This document shows, one piece after another, positions 7,711 to 15,390 of a stretch of 22,522 nucleotides of DNA (position 1 is the first letter of the stretch; each line of letters begins with the position of its first letter). A program made the translations under genes and the position numbers. The notes under the pieces are model-generated. The model was not told the DNA's origin and made no database searches. It saw only the letters and a program-made list of their open reading frames with translations. The stretch comes from JBBDMX01 sp038241095. GTDB taxonomy: Bacteria > Planctomycetota > Phycisphaerae > Phycisphaerales > Phycisphaeraceae. The stretch lies in contig JBBRGB010000024.1 in the NCBI GenBank assembly GCA_038241095.1, forward strand, positions 1 through 22,522. The letters run 5' to 3'.

Positions 7711-8760
7711 TCATTGTCCGATGGCGACGGAAGTGCGGTCGCGTCGTGGCGGTTGAGCGGGTGGAACGCCAAAAAGCCACGCCCAACGGAAGCGTGAAAG
7801 CACCCAGCACAAAGCAAGGCAAGCCAATAGCGAGAAGACAAATATGGACAAAGTCCACCAAGCAGTTTCCTGAATTCGCAAGAGTGTCAGTATGTCTTGA
7901 ATTCCCTCGATAAAAAGAACATGCGCCAAGTAGATTCCATAGGCGAATCCTCCAATTGCCAATAGCCCCTCCCTCACTCGCATTTTTCCGAATGTCAAGG
8001 CGATTCCCAAAGCCAGAAGGCCACTGATATTTTCCAAAAAGAAAAAGCGTCCATTGATTTGCAGCCAAGTCAGAATGGCGATAAATCCTGTCGCACTAAT
8101 GTAAAGGACGACTCGTCGGTCAAGTCGCCAAGCTTTCGCGTAGCCTGCCCAAACGCACATAAAAGTCAATGTCCAGCAAGCAGCTGGCAGTGTTTGGTAA
8201 GACAACGCGGCCGTATAACCCAAGCTCCAACTCTGTTCATGGCCAACCACCGACGTCACGATACCTAGCATTGCCATGAGGATGGCGGCCCCGATGAAGA
8301 ATCGCTTGTGGATGATCCACCGCGACGACCAATAAGTGGCAATGGTTACCACGAGAATAAACGGTAGAAACCATAGCTGATGGGATGATCCGGTCCAGAA
8401 TATTCTCAACTTTAGTGAGGGAGGGTTGGTACTGGCGAACATGGATCCAAATTGTCTAATCACCAAATAGATACCTGTCCAGACTAGAAATGGAATGTAG
8501 ATTCGGAGGAACCTTTGCTTAATGTAAGTTGGCAACGGCCGTCCCGTTTTGGATTGGGCCGAGTTGAAAGCCAGATATACCGCCGAGGCTGTGAAAAAGG
8601 GTACGGCGTAGCGTGTGAAGGGCGAGGTATGATCCAGCGTGGTTCCGCCCACTGAATGAAGATATACGATGGCTGCGGCTGACACGGCCCGCACGATATC
8701 CAGACCGACAAGGTGTTTTTTATGCAACGCATCCGGCTGAATCAACGGTGTGGGGGCCAT
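7711..8760 (-). CDS. Acyltransferase-3 family membrane protein
   Basis: This 349-aa protein with about ten hydrophobic segments resembles the acyltransferase-3 (OafA/WecH-like) family, which moves acetyl or other acyl groups onto envelope sugars. The diagnostic N-terminal block is present: G-L-D21-I-V-R24 and, one helix later, Y-L-H35. Further blocks include an R-F-L-R-I-Y-I-P-F segment and the C-terminal G-I-Y-L-A-H motif. The ATG at 8760 is chosen; a TTG four codons upstream (8772) is possible. The gene is clearly AT-richer than its neighbours and uses A/T-ending codons more often, which suggests later acquisition. The acceptor cannot be told from the sequence. It lies upstream of and on the same strand as cdaA, but 132 bp away. 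Confidence 0.85.
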   Translation of the reverse strand: MAPTPLIQPDALHKKHLVGLDIVRAVSAAAIVYLHSVGGTTLDHTSPFTRYAVPFFTASAVYLAFNSAQSKTGRPLPTYIKQRFLRIYIPFLVWTGIYLVIRQFGSMFASTNPPSLKLRIFWTGSSHQLWFLPFILVVTIATYWSSRWIIHKRFFIGAAILMAMLGIVTSVVGHEQSWSLGYTAALSYQTLPAACWTLTFMCVWAGYAKAWRLDRRVVLYISATGFIAILTWLQINGRFFFLENISGLLALGIALTFGKMRVREGLLAIGGFAYGIYLAHVLFIEGIQDILTLLRIQETAWWTLSIFVFSLLACLALCWVLSRFRWAWLFGVPPAQPPRRDRTSVAIGQ

Positions 8761-8779
8761 GATATTGTTCAAGGATTTG

Positions 8780-8989
8780 TCAATGGTGAGTGCAAAACGG
8801 GTTATTCAGAGGCAGGTCATTATCCACCACGAAAGTTGACTGGTCAACTGCCGAGCGGAAGAATCCGTCGTTGTCGGGTGTTGTGCTGAACCAACGATCG
8901 ACCACAGAGGTTTTGCCCGACAAGGGTAAGCAAGCATTCGTGATTGCGTCACGAATATTTCGGTAACGAGCAGGGCCGAACCAAAGCAT
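8780..8989 (-). pseudogene. Possible 69-aa gene or gene remnant upstream of the acyltransferase
   Basis: An open frame of 69 codons begins with ATG at 8989 and stops 19 bp before the acyltransferase ATG. Its composition (aromatic residues, D/N and few low-complexity runs, e.g. V-V-D-R-W-F-S-T-T-P-D-N-D-G-F-F) looks more like a genuine protein than a shadow frame, and it shares the lower GC of the acyltransferase. I do not recognise the family. It may be the leftover C-terminal end of a larger gene brought in with its neighbour, or simply chance. Confidence 0.25.
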
Positions 8990-9008
8990 TCGACGCCCCG
9001 GCCCCTGC

Positions 9009-9014
9009 TATACT
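9009..9014 (+). promoter_or_regulatory. -10-like hexamer TATACT immediately before moxR
   Basis: TATACT ends 7 nt before the GTG start at 9022, so transcription would begin at or next to the start codon. No Shine-Dalgarno site lies in between (GCCCGCC). No good -35 is seen at the normal spacing. Confidence 0.5.
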
Positions 9015-9021
9015 GCCCGCC

Positions 9022-9963
9022 GTGAGCGAACACCTGATGCAGAATCTCGAACGCCTGCGCGCCAACATTCAGCGCGTTTTTTTGGGCAATCATTCCGCGG
9101 TGGACAAGGTCATCGTTTGCCTCTTGGCAAGGGGCCACATTCTCATCGAGGATGTGCCCGGCGTGGGCAAGACCATTCTGGCGACTTCGCTGGCCAAATC
9201 ACTGGACCTGACCTTGGCGCGGGTGCAGCTCACGCCCGACATGCTGCCTTCGGACATTCTGGGGGTGACGGTGTGGGATCAGCAGAAGAGCGAGTTTGTT
9301 TTCAAGCCCGGGCCGGTGTTCGCCAACATCGTGCTGGCCGATGAAATCAACCGCACCACGCCGCGGACGCAGTCGGCGCTGTTGGAGGCCATGAACGAAA
9401 ACCAGGTCTCCATCGACGGCAAGACGCACAAGCTCATTCAACCGTTCGTGGTCATCGCCACGCAAAATCCTTTCGAGTTCGAGGGAACGTATTTCCTGCC
9501 CGAAAGCCAGCTTGACCGCTTTTTGATGCGGATTCACTTGGGTTATCCAAGCCCCGAAGACGAGGGGCGGATTTTGGAACTGCAACCTTCACGCACCGCC
9601 TTGGCGGAGTTGCGGCCGGTGATGACCGCCGAGCAGATTCTGGAATTGCAGAGTGAGGTTTTCAAGGTGCAGGTCGATCCGACCTTGATCGACTACGTGG
9701 TTCGCATCGCCGGTGCTACCCGCAACAACGATCAGTTGCAGATCGGCGTTTCGCCTCGCGGGTCGTTGGCGCTGACCCAAGCCGCACGGGCCACAGCCAT
9801 GCTCCACAACCGCGATTACGTCGTGCCCGATGACATCATTTCCAACGTCATTCCCGTCTGTGCCCACCGCGTGATCACCAAGACCCACGCCCACGATGTC
9901 GATGGCGTCGGGGCGCAACGGATCATGCAACAGGTGTTGGAGACGGTGCCGTCGCCGGTGTGA
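9022..9963 (+). CDS. MoxR-family AAA+ ATPase
   Basis: This is a cytoplasmic AAA+ ATPase of the MoxR/RavA class, 313 aa from the GTG at 9022. It has Walker A GVGKT at residues 47-51 (E-D-V-P-G-V-G-K-T), Walker B I-V-L-A-D-E-I-N-R, sensor 1 A-T-Q-N-P-F-E-F-E-G-T-Y, the arginine-finger block L-P-E-S-Q-L-D-R-F, and a C-terminal lid with V-S-P-R-G-S-L-A-L. MoxR proteins act as chaperones that assemble or activate partner complexes and normally sit beside a DUF58 protein and von Willebrand A-domain membrane proteins. None is present here: downstream are repeats and the convergent galE. An ATG at 9037 is an alternative start. Upstream in-frame starts exist (from 8944) but would cover the probable promoter. 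Confidence 0.92.
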   Translation: MSEHLMQNLERLRANIQRVFLGNHSAVDKVIVCLLARGHILIEDVPGVGKTILATSLAKSLDLTLARVQLTPDMLPSDILGVTVWDQQKSEFVFKPGPVFANIVLADEINRTTPRTQSALLEAMNENQVSIDGKTHKLIQPFVVIATQNPFEFEGTYFLPESQLDRFLMRIHLGYPSPEDEGRILELQPSRTALAELRPVMTAEQILELQSEVFKVQVDPTLIDYVVRIAGATRNNDQLQIGVSPRGSLALTQAARATAMLHNRDYVVPDDIISNVIPVCAHRVITKTHAHDVDGVGAQRIMQQVLETVPSPV

Positions 9964-9967
9964 AGGA

Positions 9968-10009
9968 AGTCTTGAGTCTTGAGTCTTGAGTCTTGAGGTT
10001 TGAGGTTTG
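9968..10009. repeat. Heptamer tandem repeat AGTCTTG x4 plus AGGTTTG x2
   Basis: Six head-to-tail 7-bp units start 4 bp after the moxR stop codon: four perfect AGTCTTG and two AGGTTTG. The unit is the reverse complement of the CAAGACT array at 4134-4161. The perfect copies suggest recent slippage-type expansion. Confidence 0.88.
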
Positions 10010-10095
10010 AGTGGGGAACACTCCGCTGCGCTGCGTGGCTAAACGAGTGACCTGTTCACGTTCGACGGAAAATTCGCATTTCGATTTTTGATTCC

Positions 10096-10135
10096 ATCCG
10101 TGTTTATCTGTGTGAATCTGTGTTCATCCGTGTAA
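10096..10135. repeat. Decamer repeat, four units of ATCYGTGTNN
   Basis: Four consecutive 10-bp units can be read: ATCCGTGTTT, ATCTGTGTGA, ATCTGTGTTC and ATCCGTGTAA. The period equals about one DNA helical turn. Related decamers (ATCCGCGTTC type) occur at 15126-15155 and 15246-15275. It lies 18 bp beyond the galE stop codon, between convergent moxR and galE. Confidence 0.8.
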
Positions 10136-10153
10136 CTTCCGAACCGTGGTTCA

Positions 10154-11146
<993 letters not shown>

Positions 11147-11211
11147 GGTGTGACCTTTCGCGATGAGGTGTGCGGATTTTTCTTGTACGGGGAGTTCACA
11201 GATTATCAGCT

Positions 11212-12774
11212 TCACGGGATGGCGGGCCGCTCGCCGGGCCAATCGGCGATGGCCCCGGCGGGGTTCTCCAGTGCCAAGGCCGGTTCATAGAGCGGTGTAT
11301 CGGCGGCGACGATGCGGCCATCGGGCATGTGATACGCATTGGTGCCGTGGACATTGGGGAGACGATGCTCCGCGGATCGGTGCCCGACGGCCGCCCGCTT
11401 GGTCTCGGCGGCGTCGAAGTCCCACCATGCGGTCACTTCCGCTTGCAGCCTGTCCGCCTCGTCTTGCACCTGCCGCGGGGTGTCCCCGGCCGTCAGCAGG
11501 TTCCGCTGCTCCAGGGGGTCGCTCTGAAGGTCGAACATCAAGTCCGGCTTGACATGGCGGAAACGGACATACTTGTAGCGCCCGTCGCGCACCAAGACAT
11601 GTTCGGTGCCCTTGCCCCATCGCGGCGTGGGATTGACGCAGAAGATTGGTCGTCGTGGTGCGTCGGCGCGACCGCGCACGACCGATGCCAGATCGAGGCC
11701 GTCGAGGTCACCAGGTGCAGTCACACCCGCCAAGCCACAGAGGGTCGGATAGTGATCCGCCAGACTAACCGGGGTGTCGATTCGCTTGGCCGGCAGTCGG
11801 CCGGCGCGATGCTCGGGCAGTTGCACCATCCAAGGGACGCGGGCCGAGCCTTCGTGCCAACTGTTTTTCCCCCACAGCCCGTGTTCGCCCATGAGTTCAC
11901 CGTGATCGGAGGTGTAAACCACGATGGTGTTTTCCAGCAGGCCGTCGCGTTGGAGTGTGGCCAGGAGATCGCCGACAATTTCATCGAGGTAGCTGACGTT
12001 GGCGAAATAGGCGGCGCGGGCCTTGATGGTCTCCGCCTGGTCGATCGCCTCAGTTTGGAAACTCGCGGCCATGCCTTGCGTCATGGGGTGGTCGGCGGTG
12101 TCACCGGTGCGGCCGACCTTCGGCGGGGTCACGCCGCGGGGCCAGTAGCGATCAAAGTGCCGGCGCGGAGACGTCAGCGGAAAATGGGGACGACTGTAGG
12201 AGGCACAGAGAAACCACGGTTGGCCGGGGCGGCGGTGACGCTGTTCACGAAGAAAGGCGATGCTCTCACGATTCACCACCTGCTCCTGCAACAGGCTTTC
12301 GGGGATGGTCGTCACGCCCGCGTCGGCAGTACGGCTGCGAATGGCCATGCCGCCCTTGCGACCCAAGGCAAGCGGGTCGGGCTGATGACCCGCATGACCT
12401 GTCAAATCTCCGTAGGGACGATGCTCGAAGCCAGCGAATTGGCGATTGCCGCCCAAGTGCATCTTGCCCACCAGGCATGTGCTGTAACCGGCCTGGCGCA
12501 GCGTCGAGGCGACGGTCGGACGATCCGGGGCGATTTCCGAACCGTTGTCCCAACCATCGCTGCCCATGGGAGAGAGGCCCGCAAGCAGGCAGATGCGCGA
12601 CGGCGTACACAGCGGCGTTTGGCAGTAGGTGGTGTGAAAGTTCACCGCCCCGGCCGCCAAGGCATCGAAGTTGGGCGTGGACACGGGTTCGCCCTCCCGG
12701 GCATCGACGTGGCCCATGGCGCGAAAACTGTGTTCATCAGAAAGCAGAAACAGGATGTTGGGTGATGCTGACAT
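11212..12774 (-). CDS. Formylglycine-dependent sulfatase (alkaline phosphatase superfamily)
   Basis: This sulfatase hydrolyses sulfate esters; it is 520 aa from the ATG at 12774. The modification motif is C56-T-P-S-R60, followed by I-C-L-L-A-G. The cysteine must be converted to formylglycine by a separate enzyme that is not in this window. Metal-binding positions appear as L-L-S-D13-E-H near the N-terminus and T-S-D-H-G-E-L-M-G-E-H-G in the middle, along with L-V-G-K-M-H-L-G. There is no signal peptide, so it is predicted to stay in the cytoplasm, unlike most planctomycete sulfatases. The overall layout is closest to choline-sulfatase or N-sulfoglucosamine-type enzymes, but the substrate cannot be assigned. 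It lies 40 bp after the DedA-like gene and 65 bp before galE. Confidence 0.92.
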   Translation of the reverse strand: MSASPNILFLLSDEHSFRAMGHVDAREGEPVSTPNFDALAAGAVNFHTTYCQTPLCTPSRICLLAGLSPMGSDGWDNGSEIAPDRPTVASTLRQAGYSTCLVGKMHLGGNRQFAGFEHRPYGDLTGHAGHQPDPLALGRKGGMAIRSRTADAGVTTIPESLLQEQVVNRESIAFLREQRHRRPGQPWFLCASYSRPHFPLTSPRRHFDRYWPRGVTPPKVGRTGDTADHPMTQGMAASFQTEAIDQAETIKARAAYFANVSYLDEIVGDLLATLQRDGLLENTIVVYTSDHGELMGEHGLWGKNSWHEGSARVPWMVQLPEHRAGRLPAKRIDTPVSLADHYPTLCGLAGVTAPGDLDGLDLASVVRGRADAPRRPIFCVNPTPRWGKGTEHVLVRDGRYKYVRFRHVKPDLMFDLQSDPLEQRNLLTAGDTPRQVQDEADRLQAEVTAWWDFDAAETKRAAVGHRSAEHRLPNVHGTNAYHMPDGRIVAADTPLYEPALALENPAGAIADWPGERPAIP

Positions 12775-12814
12775 GGGTGCCTTGAAGACTGGTGCCGCGT
12801 AACGCGCGGGCGTT

Positions 12815-13462
12815 TTAATGCAACAGCTTGATGATGGCGAAGCCACCGATCAGGAGCACGACAAAGACGACGCAGAGCAGGTTGAAGTAGCGTTCGATGA
12901 AGGGCAGCGCCTTGGGGCCGATCCACCAGAACAGCCCGGCCACCGCGTAGAACCGCAACCCCCGGCCGATGACGCAGGCCAGGGTGAAGGGCAACAGGCT
13001 CATTTTGGCGAAGCCCGCGGTGATGGTCAGCAGCTTGAAGGGAATGGGCGTCAGGGCGGCTATGAAGACGTAGAGGTCGCCGCGCAGGGCGAATTGTTCG
13101 GCCAGCCAGTCGATGTTGGCTTGCGTGATGCCGGGGATTTTCAGCGCCAAGTCGATGGCGAACATGCCGATGACGTAACCCAGAAAAGCGCCCATGACGC
13201 TGGCGACGGTGCAGACGGTGGCGAACCACATCGACTTGTTTCGCTTGCCCAGACAAAGCGGTCCAAGCAACACATCGGGCGGAATGGGAAAGAAGCTCGA
13301 CTCGGCGAAACTCAGAACAAACAGGGCTGCGGTGGAGTGTTTGGAGTGGGCGAAGGCCAGCACCCAATCGTAAAGCCGGCGATGCAAGGCCCATCGTGAC
13401 ACCGGCCCCGCCGGGGCGGCTGCGGCAGCGAGTTCCTGGGAATCAAGAGGCTCTGGGGTCAC
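12815..13462 (-). CDS. YqaA/DedA-type VTT-domain membrane protein
   Basis: This is a 215-aa inner-membrane protein of the VTT (SNARE-associated/DedA) superfamily, YqaA branch. The signature E-S-S-F-F-P-I-P-P-D lies about residues 54-63, typical of the re-entrant loop, and later blocks include A-L-T-P-I-P-F-K and R-G-L-R-F-Y. Superfamily members transport or flip lipid carriers such as undecaprenyl phosphate or phospholipids. The GTG start at 13462 is preferred because GGAG (- strand, 13472-13469) lies 6 nt upstream; the longer reading from 13537 would overlap the upstream epimerase. It follows the epimerase by 22 bp, so they are probably co-transcribed. Confidence 0.88.
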   Translation of the reverse strand: MTPEPLDSQELAAAAAPAGPVSRWALHRRLYDWVLAFAHSKHSTAALFVLSFAESSFFPIPPDVLLGPLCLGKRNKSMWFATVCTVASVMGAFLGYVIGMFAIDLALKIPGITQANIDWLAEQFALRGDLYVFIAALTPIPFKLLTITAGFAKMSLLPFTLACVIGRGLRFYAVAGLFWWIGPKALPFIERYFNLLCVVFVVLLIGGFAIIKLLH

Positions 13463-13475
13463 GGTTATCTCCAAG
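13463..13475 (-). promoter_or_regulatory. Ribosome binding site deciding the GTG start of the YqaA-like gene
   Basis: On the - strand TTGGAG precedes the GTG at 13462 with a 6-nt spacer. It is one of the few good Shine-Dalgarno sites in the window and selects this start over the longer in-frame option. Confidence 0.65.
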
Positions 13476-13484
13476 GGTTGATGC

Positions 13485-14369
13485 TCACCGCGCCACTTGG
13501 TCCGTGGTTTGGTCACGCGCGGGCAGCGTGGCTTCAAAGCCCAGCACCTGCTTGGCCAGTTCGCCGGTCATCAGCGCTTCGTCCGGCCCCACCGGTTTTG
13601 TGAATGGCGGCATGACGCCGAAGAACTCTTCGATCCACGACGGCTCCCACGGGATGGAAGACTTGCCGGCCACGATGTTCAAGGCCGTGTGCCCCGGTCG
13701 ATCAATTTCGCAGCAGAGCCGCGCCGCCCGCGCCACATCCTCCACGCGAACGAAAGTCCACAGCGACGAGGCCGCCCAAGCCCCCCCAGAACTCTTACGT
13801 TGAGTCCGACATTTGCTCTTCTCCCACAAGGCTTCCACCCGCGGCACGCGCACGGCGGTAAACCGCAGTGAAAAAGCCTGGCTACCGGAATAAAGCCGGG
13901 TAAATGCCTCGCACAGCGGTTCGCTCAAACTCTTGCTCAAGCTGTAACCGTCCATCGCTTGGTGCGGATGCTTTTCATCCAGCGGCAGGTAACGCGGGGC
14001 CACCGGATGCGTGCCCGAAGAGCCATAAACCTGAATGCTCGAAGCGTTGACAATTCGCCGCACGCCCGCTTGCCCCGCGGCATGAAGCACGTTGAAGGTG
14101 GCGCTGATGTTGCGGCTAAACGTGCCCGCTTCACCGAAGCTGTGCGAGCCGGGCAGGTTGCCCATGTGACACACCGCATCGACACCGTTCATCAACGGCG
14201 TCAGGGCCTCGATGTCACCCAAGTCGATGACGTGCGAACTCAGCAGCCGCGGGTCGGGAGCCTCATCGGCGCGGACATCGACGCAGAGCACTTCGTGGCC
14301 GTGATCCAACATTTCCGTGGCGATGGCGGAGCCGATTTTGCCGCTGCCGCCGGTCACTAATACACGCAT
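13485..14369 (-). CDS. NAD-dependent epimerase/dehydratase (extended SDR)
   Basis: This 294-aa oxidoreductase of the extended short-chain dehydrogenase family starts at ATG 14369. The Rossmann motif GGSGKIGS is at residues 7-14, an N-A-S-S-I-Q-V-Y-G block holds the catalytic serine, and the YxxxK pair is in D-G-Y-S-L-S-K. It resembles uronate dehydrogenase or nucleoside-sugar epimerase homologues, but the substrate is not predictable. Longer in-frame readings reach 14966, but they run through trmB on the other strand and start outside the conserved fold. It is the first gene of the probable operon epimerase, YqaA-like, sulfatase, galE. The 72-bp gap to the divergent trmB would hold both promoters. 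Confidence 0.88.
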   Translation of the reverse strand: MRVLVTGGSGKIGSAIATEMLDHGHEVLCVDVRADEAPDPRLLSSHVIDLGDIEALTPLMNGVDAVCHMGNLPGSHSFGEAGTFSRNISATFNVLHAAGQAGVRRIVNASSIQVYGSSGTHPVAPRYLPLDEKHPHQAMDGYSLSKSLSEPLCEAFTRLYSGSQAFSLRFTAVRVPRVEALWEKSKCRTQRKSSGGAWAASSLWTFVRVEDVARAARLCCEIDRPGHTALNIVAGKSSIPWEPSWIEEFFGVMPPFTKPVGPDEALMTGELAKQVLGFEATLPARDQTTDQVAR

Positions 14370-14429
14370 GACCAGTCTTCTTTCTTGGTGGGGGAAGCCC
14401 CATATCTTACCGAGTTTCCCGGCCTCTTC

Positions 14430-14435
14430 TATACT
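14430..14435 (+). promoter_or_regulatory. -10-like hexamer TATACT immediately before trmB
   Basis: TATACT ends 6 nt before the trmB ATG (14442), so the expected transcription start coincides with the start codon. A weak -35 (TTACCG, 14407-14412) lies 17 bp upstream. There is no Shine-Dalgarno site. Confidence 0.6.
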
Positions 14436-14441
14436 CAGGGC

Positions 14442-15113
14442 ATGAGTCTTTCGCTTTCGCATGGCAAAACGTTGGAGGTGGGCCGCTTCGGCTTCGAGCA
14501 GGCGCAATTGCCGCCACTGGAACAAGGCCCGCTGAATCTGGCCCAATGGTTCGGCTTCCCCGCCGAGGCCAGTGGCGCGTCGCGTCCCTTGGAGTTGGAA
14601 ATCGGCTCCGGCAAGGGGACGTTCCTGGTGCAACAGGCCACGCTGCAACCGGAGGTCAACTACTTGGGCATCGAGTGGGCGCGGGCCTTTTTTCGTTATG
14701 CCGCCGACCGCGTGCGACGTCATGAGTTGGAGAACGTTCGCCTGCTGCACGCCGAGGCCGGGATGTTCGTTCGCTGTTACATCCCCGATGCGGGCCTGCG
14801 GCAAGTCCACATCTACTTCCCCGACCCTTGGCCCAAGAAGCGGCACCAGAAACGCCGGCTGATTCAAGAGCCGTTCCTGCGCGAGCTGCACCGCACGCTG
14901 CAACCCGCGGGCATGATTCGCATCGCCACCGATCACAGCGACTACTTCGCCTGGATGGAGGATCACGCCTCGCGGGTGACCGACCTCTTTGAGCGGTTGC
15001 CGTTTGAAAGCCCCGTTTCAGCCTCGCAAGGGGAACTGGTGGGCACCAACTTCGAGCGCAAGTATCGCCGGGAAGGTCGGCCGTTCCACGGGATGATTCT
15101 GCGCAAACGGTGA
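14442..15113 (+). CDS. trmB: tRNA (guanine-N7-)-methyltransferase
   Basis: TrmB adds a methyl group from S-adenosylmethionine to N7 of guanosine 46 in tRNA. The 223-aa product has the SAM-binding motif E-I-G-S-G-K-G at residues 53-59, the second acidic loop G-I-E-W-A-R-A, and the family hallmark F-P-D-P-W-P-K-K-R-H-Q-K-R-R-L from residue 126. The C-terminal T-D-H-S-D-Y and T-N-F-E-R-K-Y-R-R-E-G blocks, used in tRNA recognition, are intact. The ATG at 14442 follows a TATACT hexamer by 6 nt, arguing for a leaderless message; an upstream extension to 14385 is therefore unlikely. It diverges from the epimerase gene and is followed by a repeat-rich gap. Confidence 0.96.
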   Translation: MSLSLSHGKTLEVGRFGFEQAQLPPLEQGPLNLAQWFGFPAEASGASRPLELEIGSGKGTFLVQQATLQPEVNYLGIEWARAFFRYAADRVRRHELENVRLLHAEAGMFVRCYIPDAGLRQVHIYFPDPWPKKRHQKRRLIQEPFLRELHRTLQPAGMIRIATDHSDYFAWMEDHASRVTDLFERLPFESPVSASQGELVGTNFERKYRREGRPFHGMILRKR

Positions 15114-15125
15114 GATGAAAAGCGA

Positions 15126-15155
15126 AACCGCGGATGAAGGCTGATGAACGCGGAT
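15126..15155. repeat. Decamer repeat array, left inverted copy
   Basis: Read on the - strand, this is ATCCGCGTTC, ATCAGCCTTC, ATCCGCGGTT. The same first and last decamers occur on the + strand at 15246-15275, so the two arrays face each other about 90 bp apart. It lies just after trmB. Confidence 0.78.
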
Positions 15156-15245
15156 ATGCAAACTGGCATTGAAGCTTGGGAATATATCCCCTCAGGCTGT
15201 CCTTGGTGCCCTTGGTGGTTATCAATCGTTTTCATCTCATTTCCC

Positions 15246-15275
15246 ATCCGCGTTCATAAGCGTTTATCCGCGGTT
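15246..15275. repeat. Decamer repeat array, right copy
   Basis: Three 10-bp units (ATCCGCGTTC, ATAAGCGTTT, ATCCGCGGTT) mirror those at 15126-15155. Between the arrays, TCCTTGGTGC and CCTTGGTGGT (about 15198-15218) form another adjacent pair of 10-bp units. The whole block lies between trmB and the PEP-CTERM protein gene, and nothing in it looks coding. Confidence 0.78.
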
Positions 15276-15311
15276 CCATGAATTGTTGATCAAAATATCC
15301 TCAAGTTTCTA

Positions 15312-15340
15312 TTGCCCTCGACCACGCGGGCGGGTATTCT
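15312..15340 (+). promoter_or_regulatory. Sigma-70-like promoter for the PEP-CTERM protein gene
   Basis: TTGCCC (15312-15317) and TATTCT (15335-15340) are separated by 17 bp. Transcription would start near 15347, giving a leader of roughly 44 nt before the ATG at 15391. This is the best -35/-10 pair I could find in the window. Confidence 0.5.
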
Positions 15341-15390
15341 CAAGGTTCGCCTCCCGATTGCCCACCACTCTTCACAGCGGGAACGTCGCC

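Noticed and set aside
8944..9021. N-terminal extension of MoxR
   Set aside because: It is not part of the conserved fold and would place the start upstream of the probable promoter TATACT.
9968..10135. CRISPR-like array
   Set aside because: The repeats are 7 and 10 bp and contiguous, without spacers, and no cas gene is present.
14370..14966. N-terminal extension of the epimerase frame
   Set aside because: It runs antisense to trmB and lies before the conserved Rossmann start; ATG 14369 aligns with the family.
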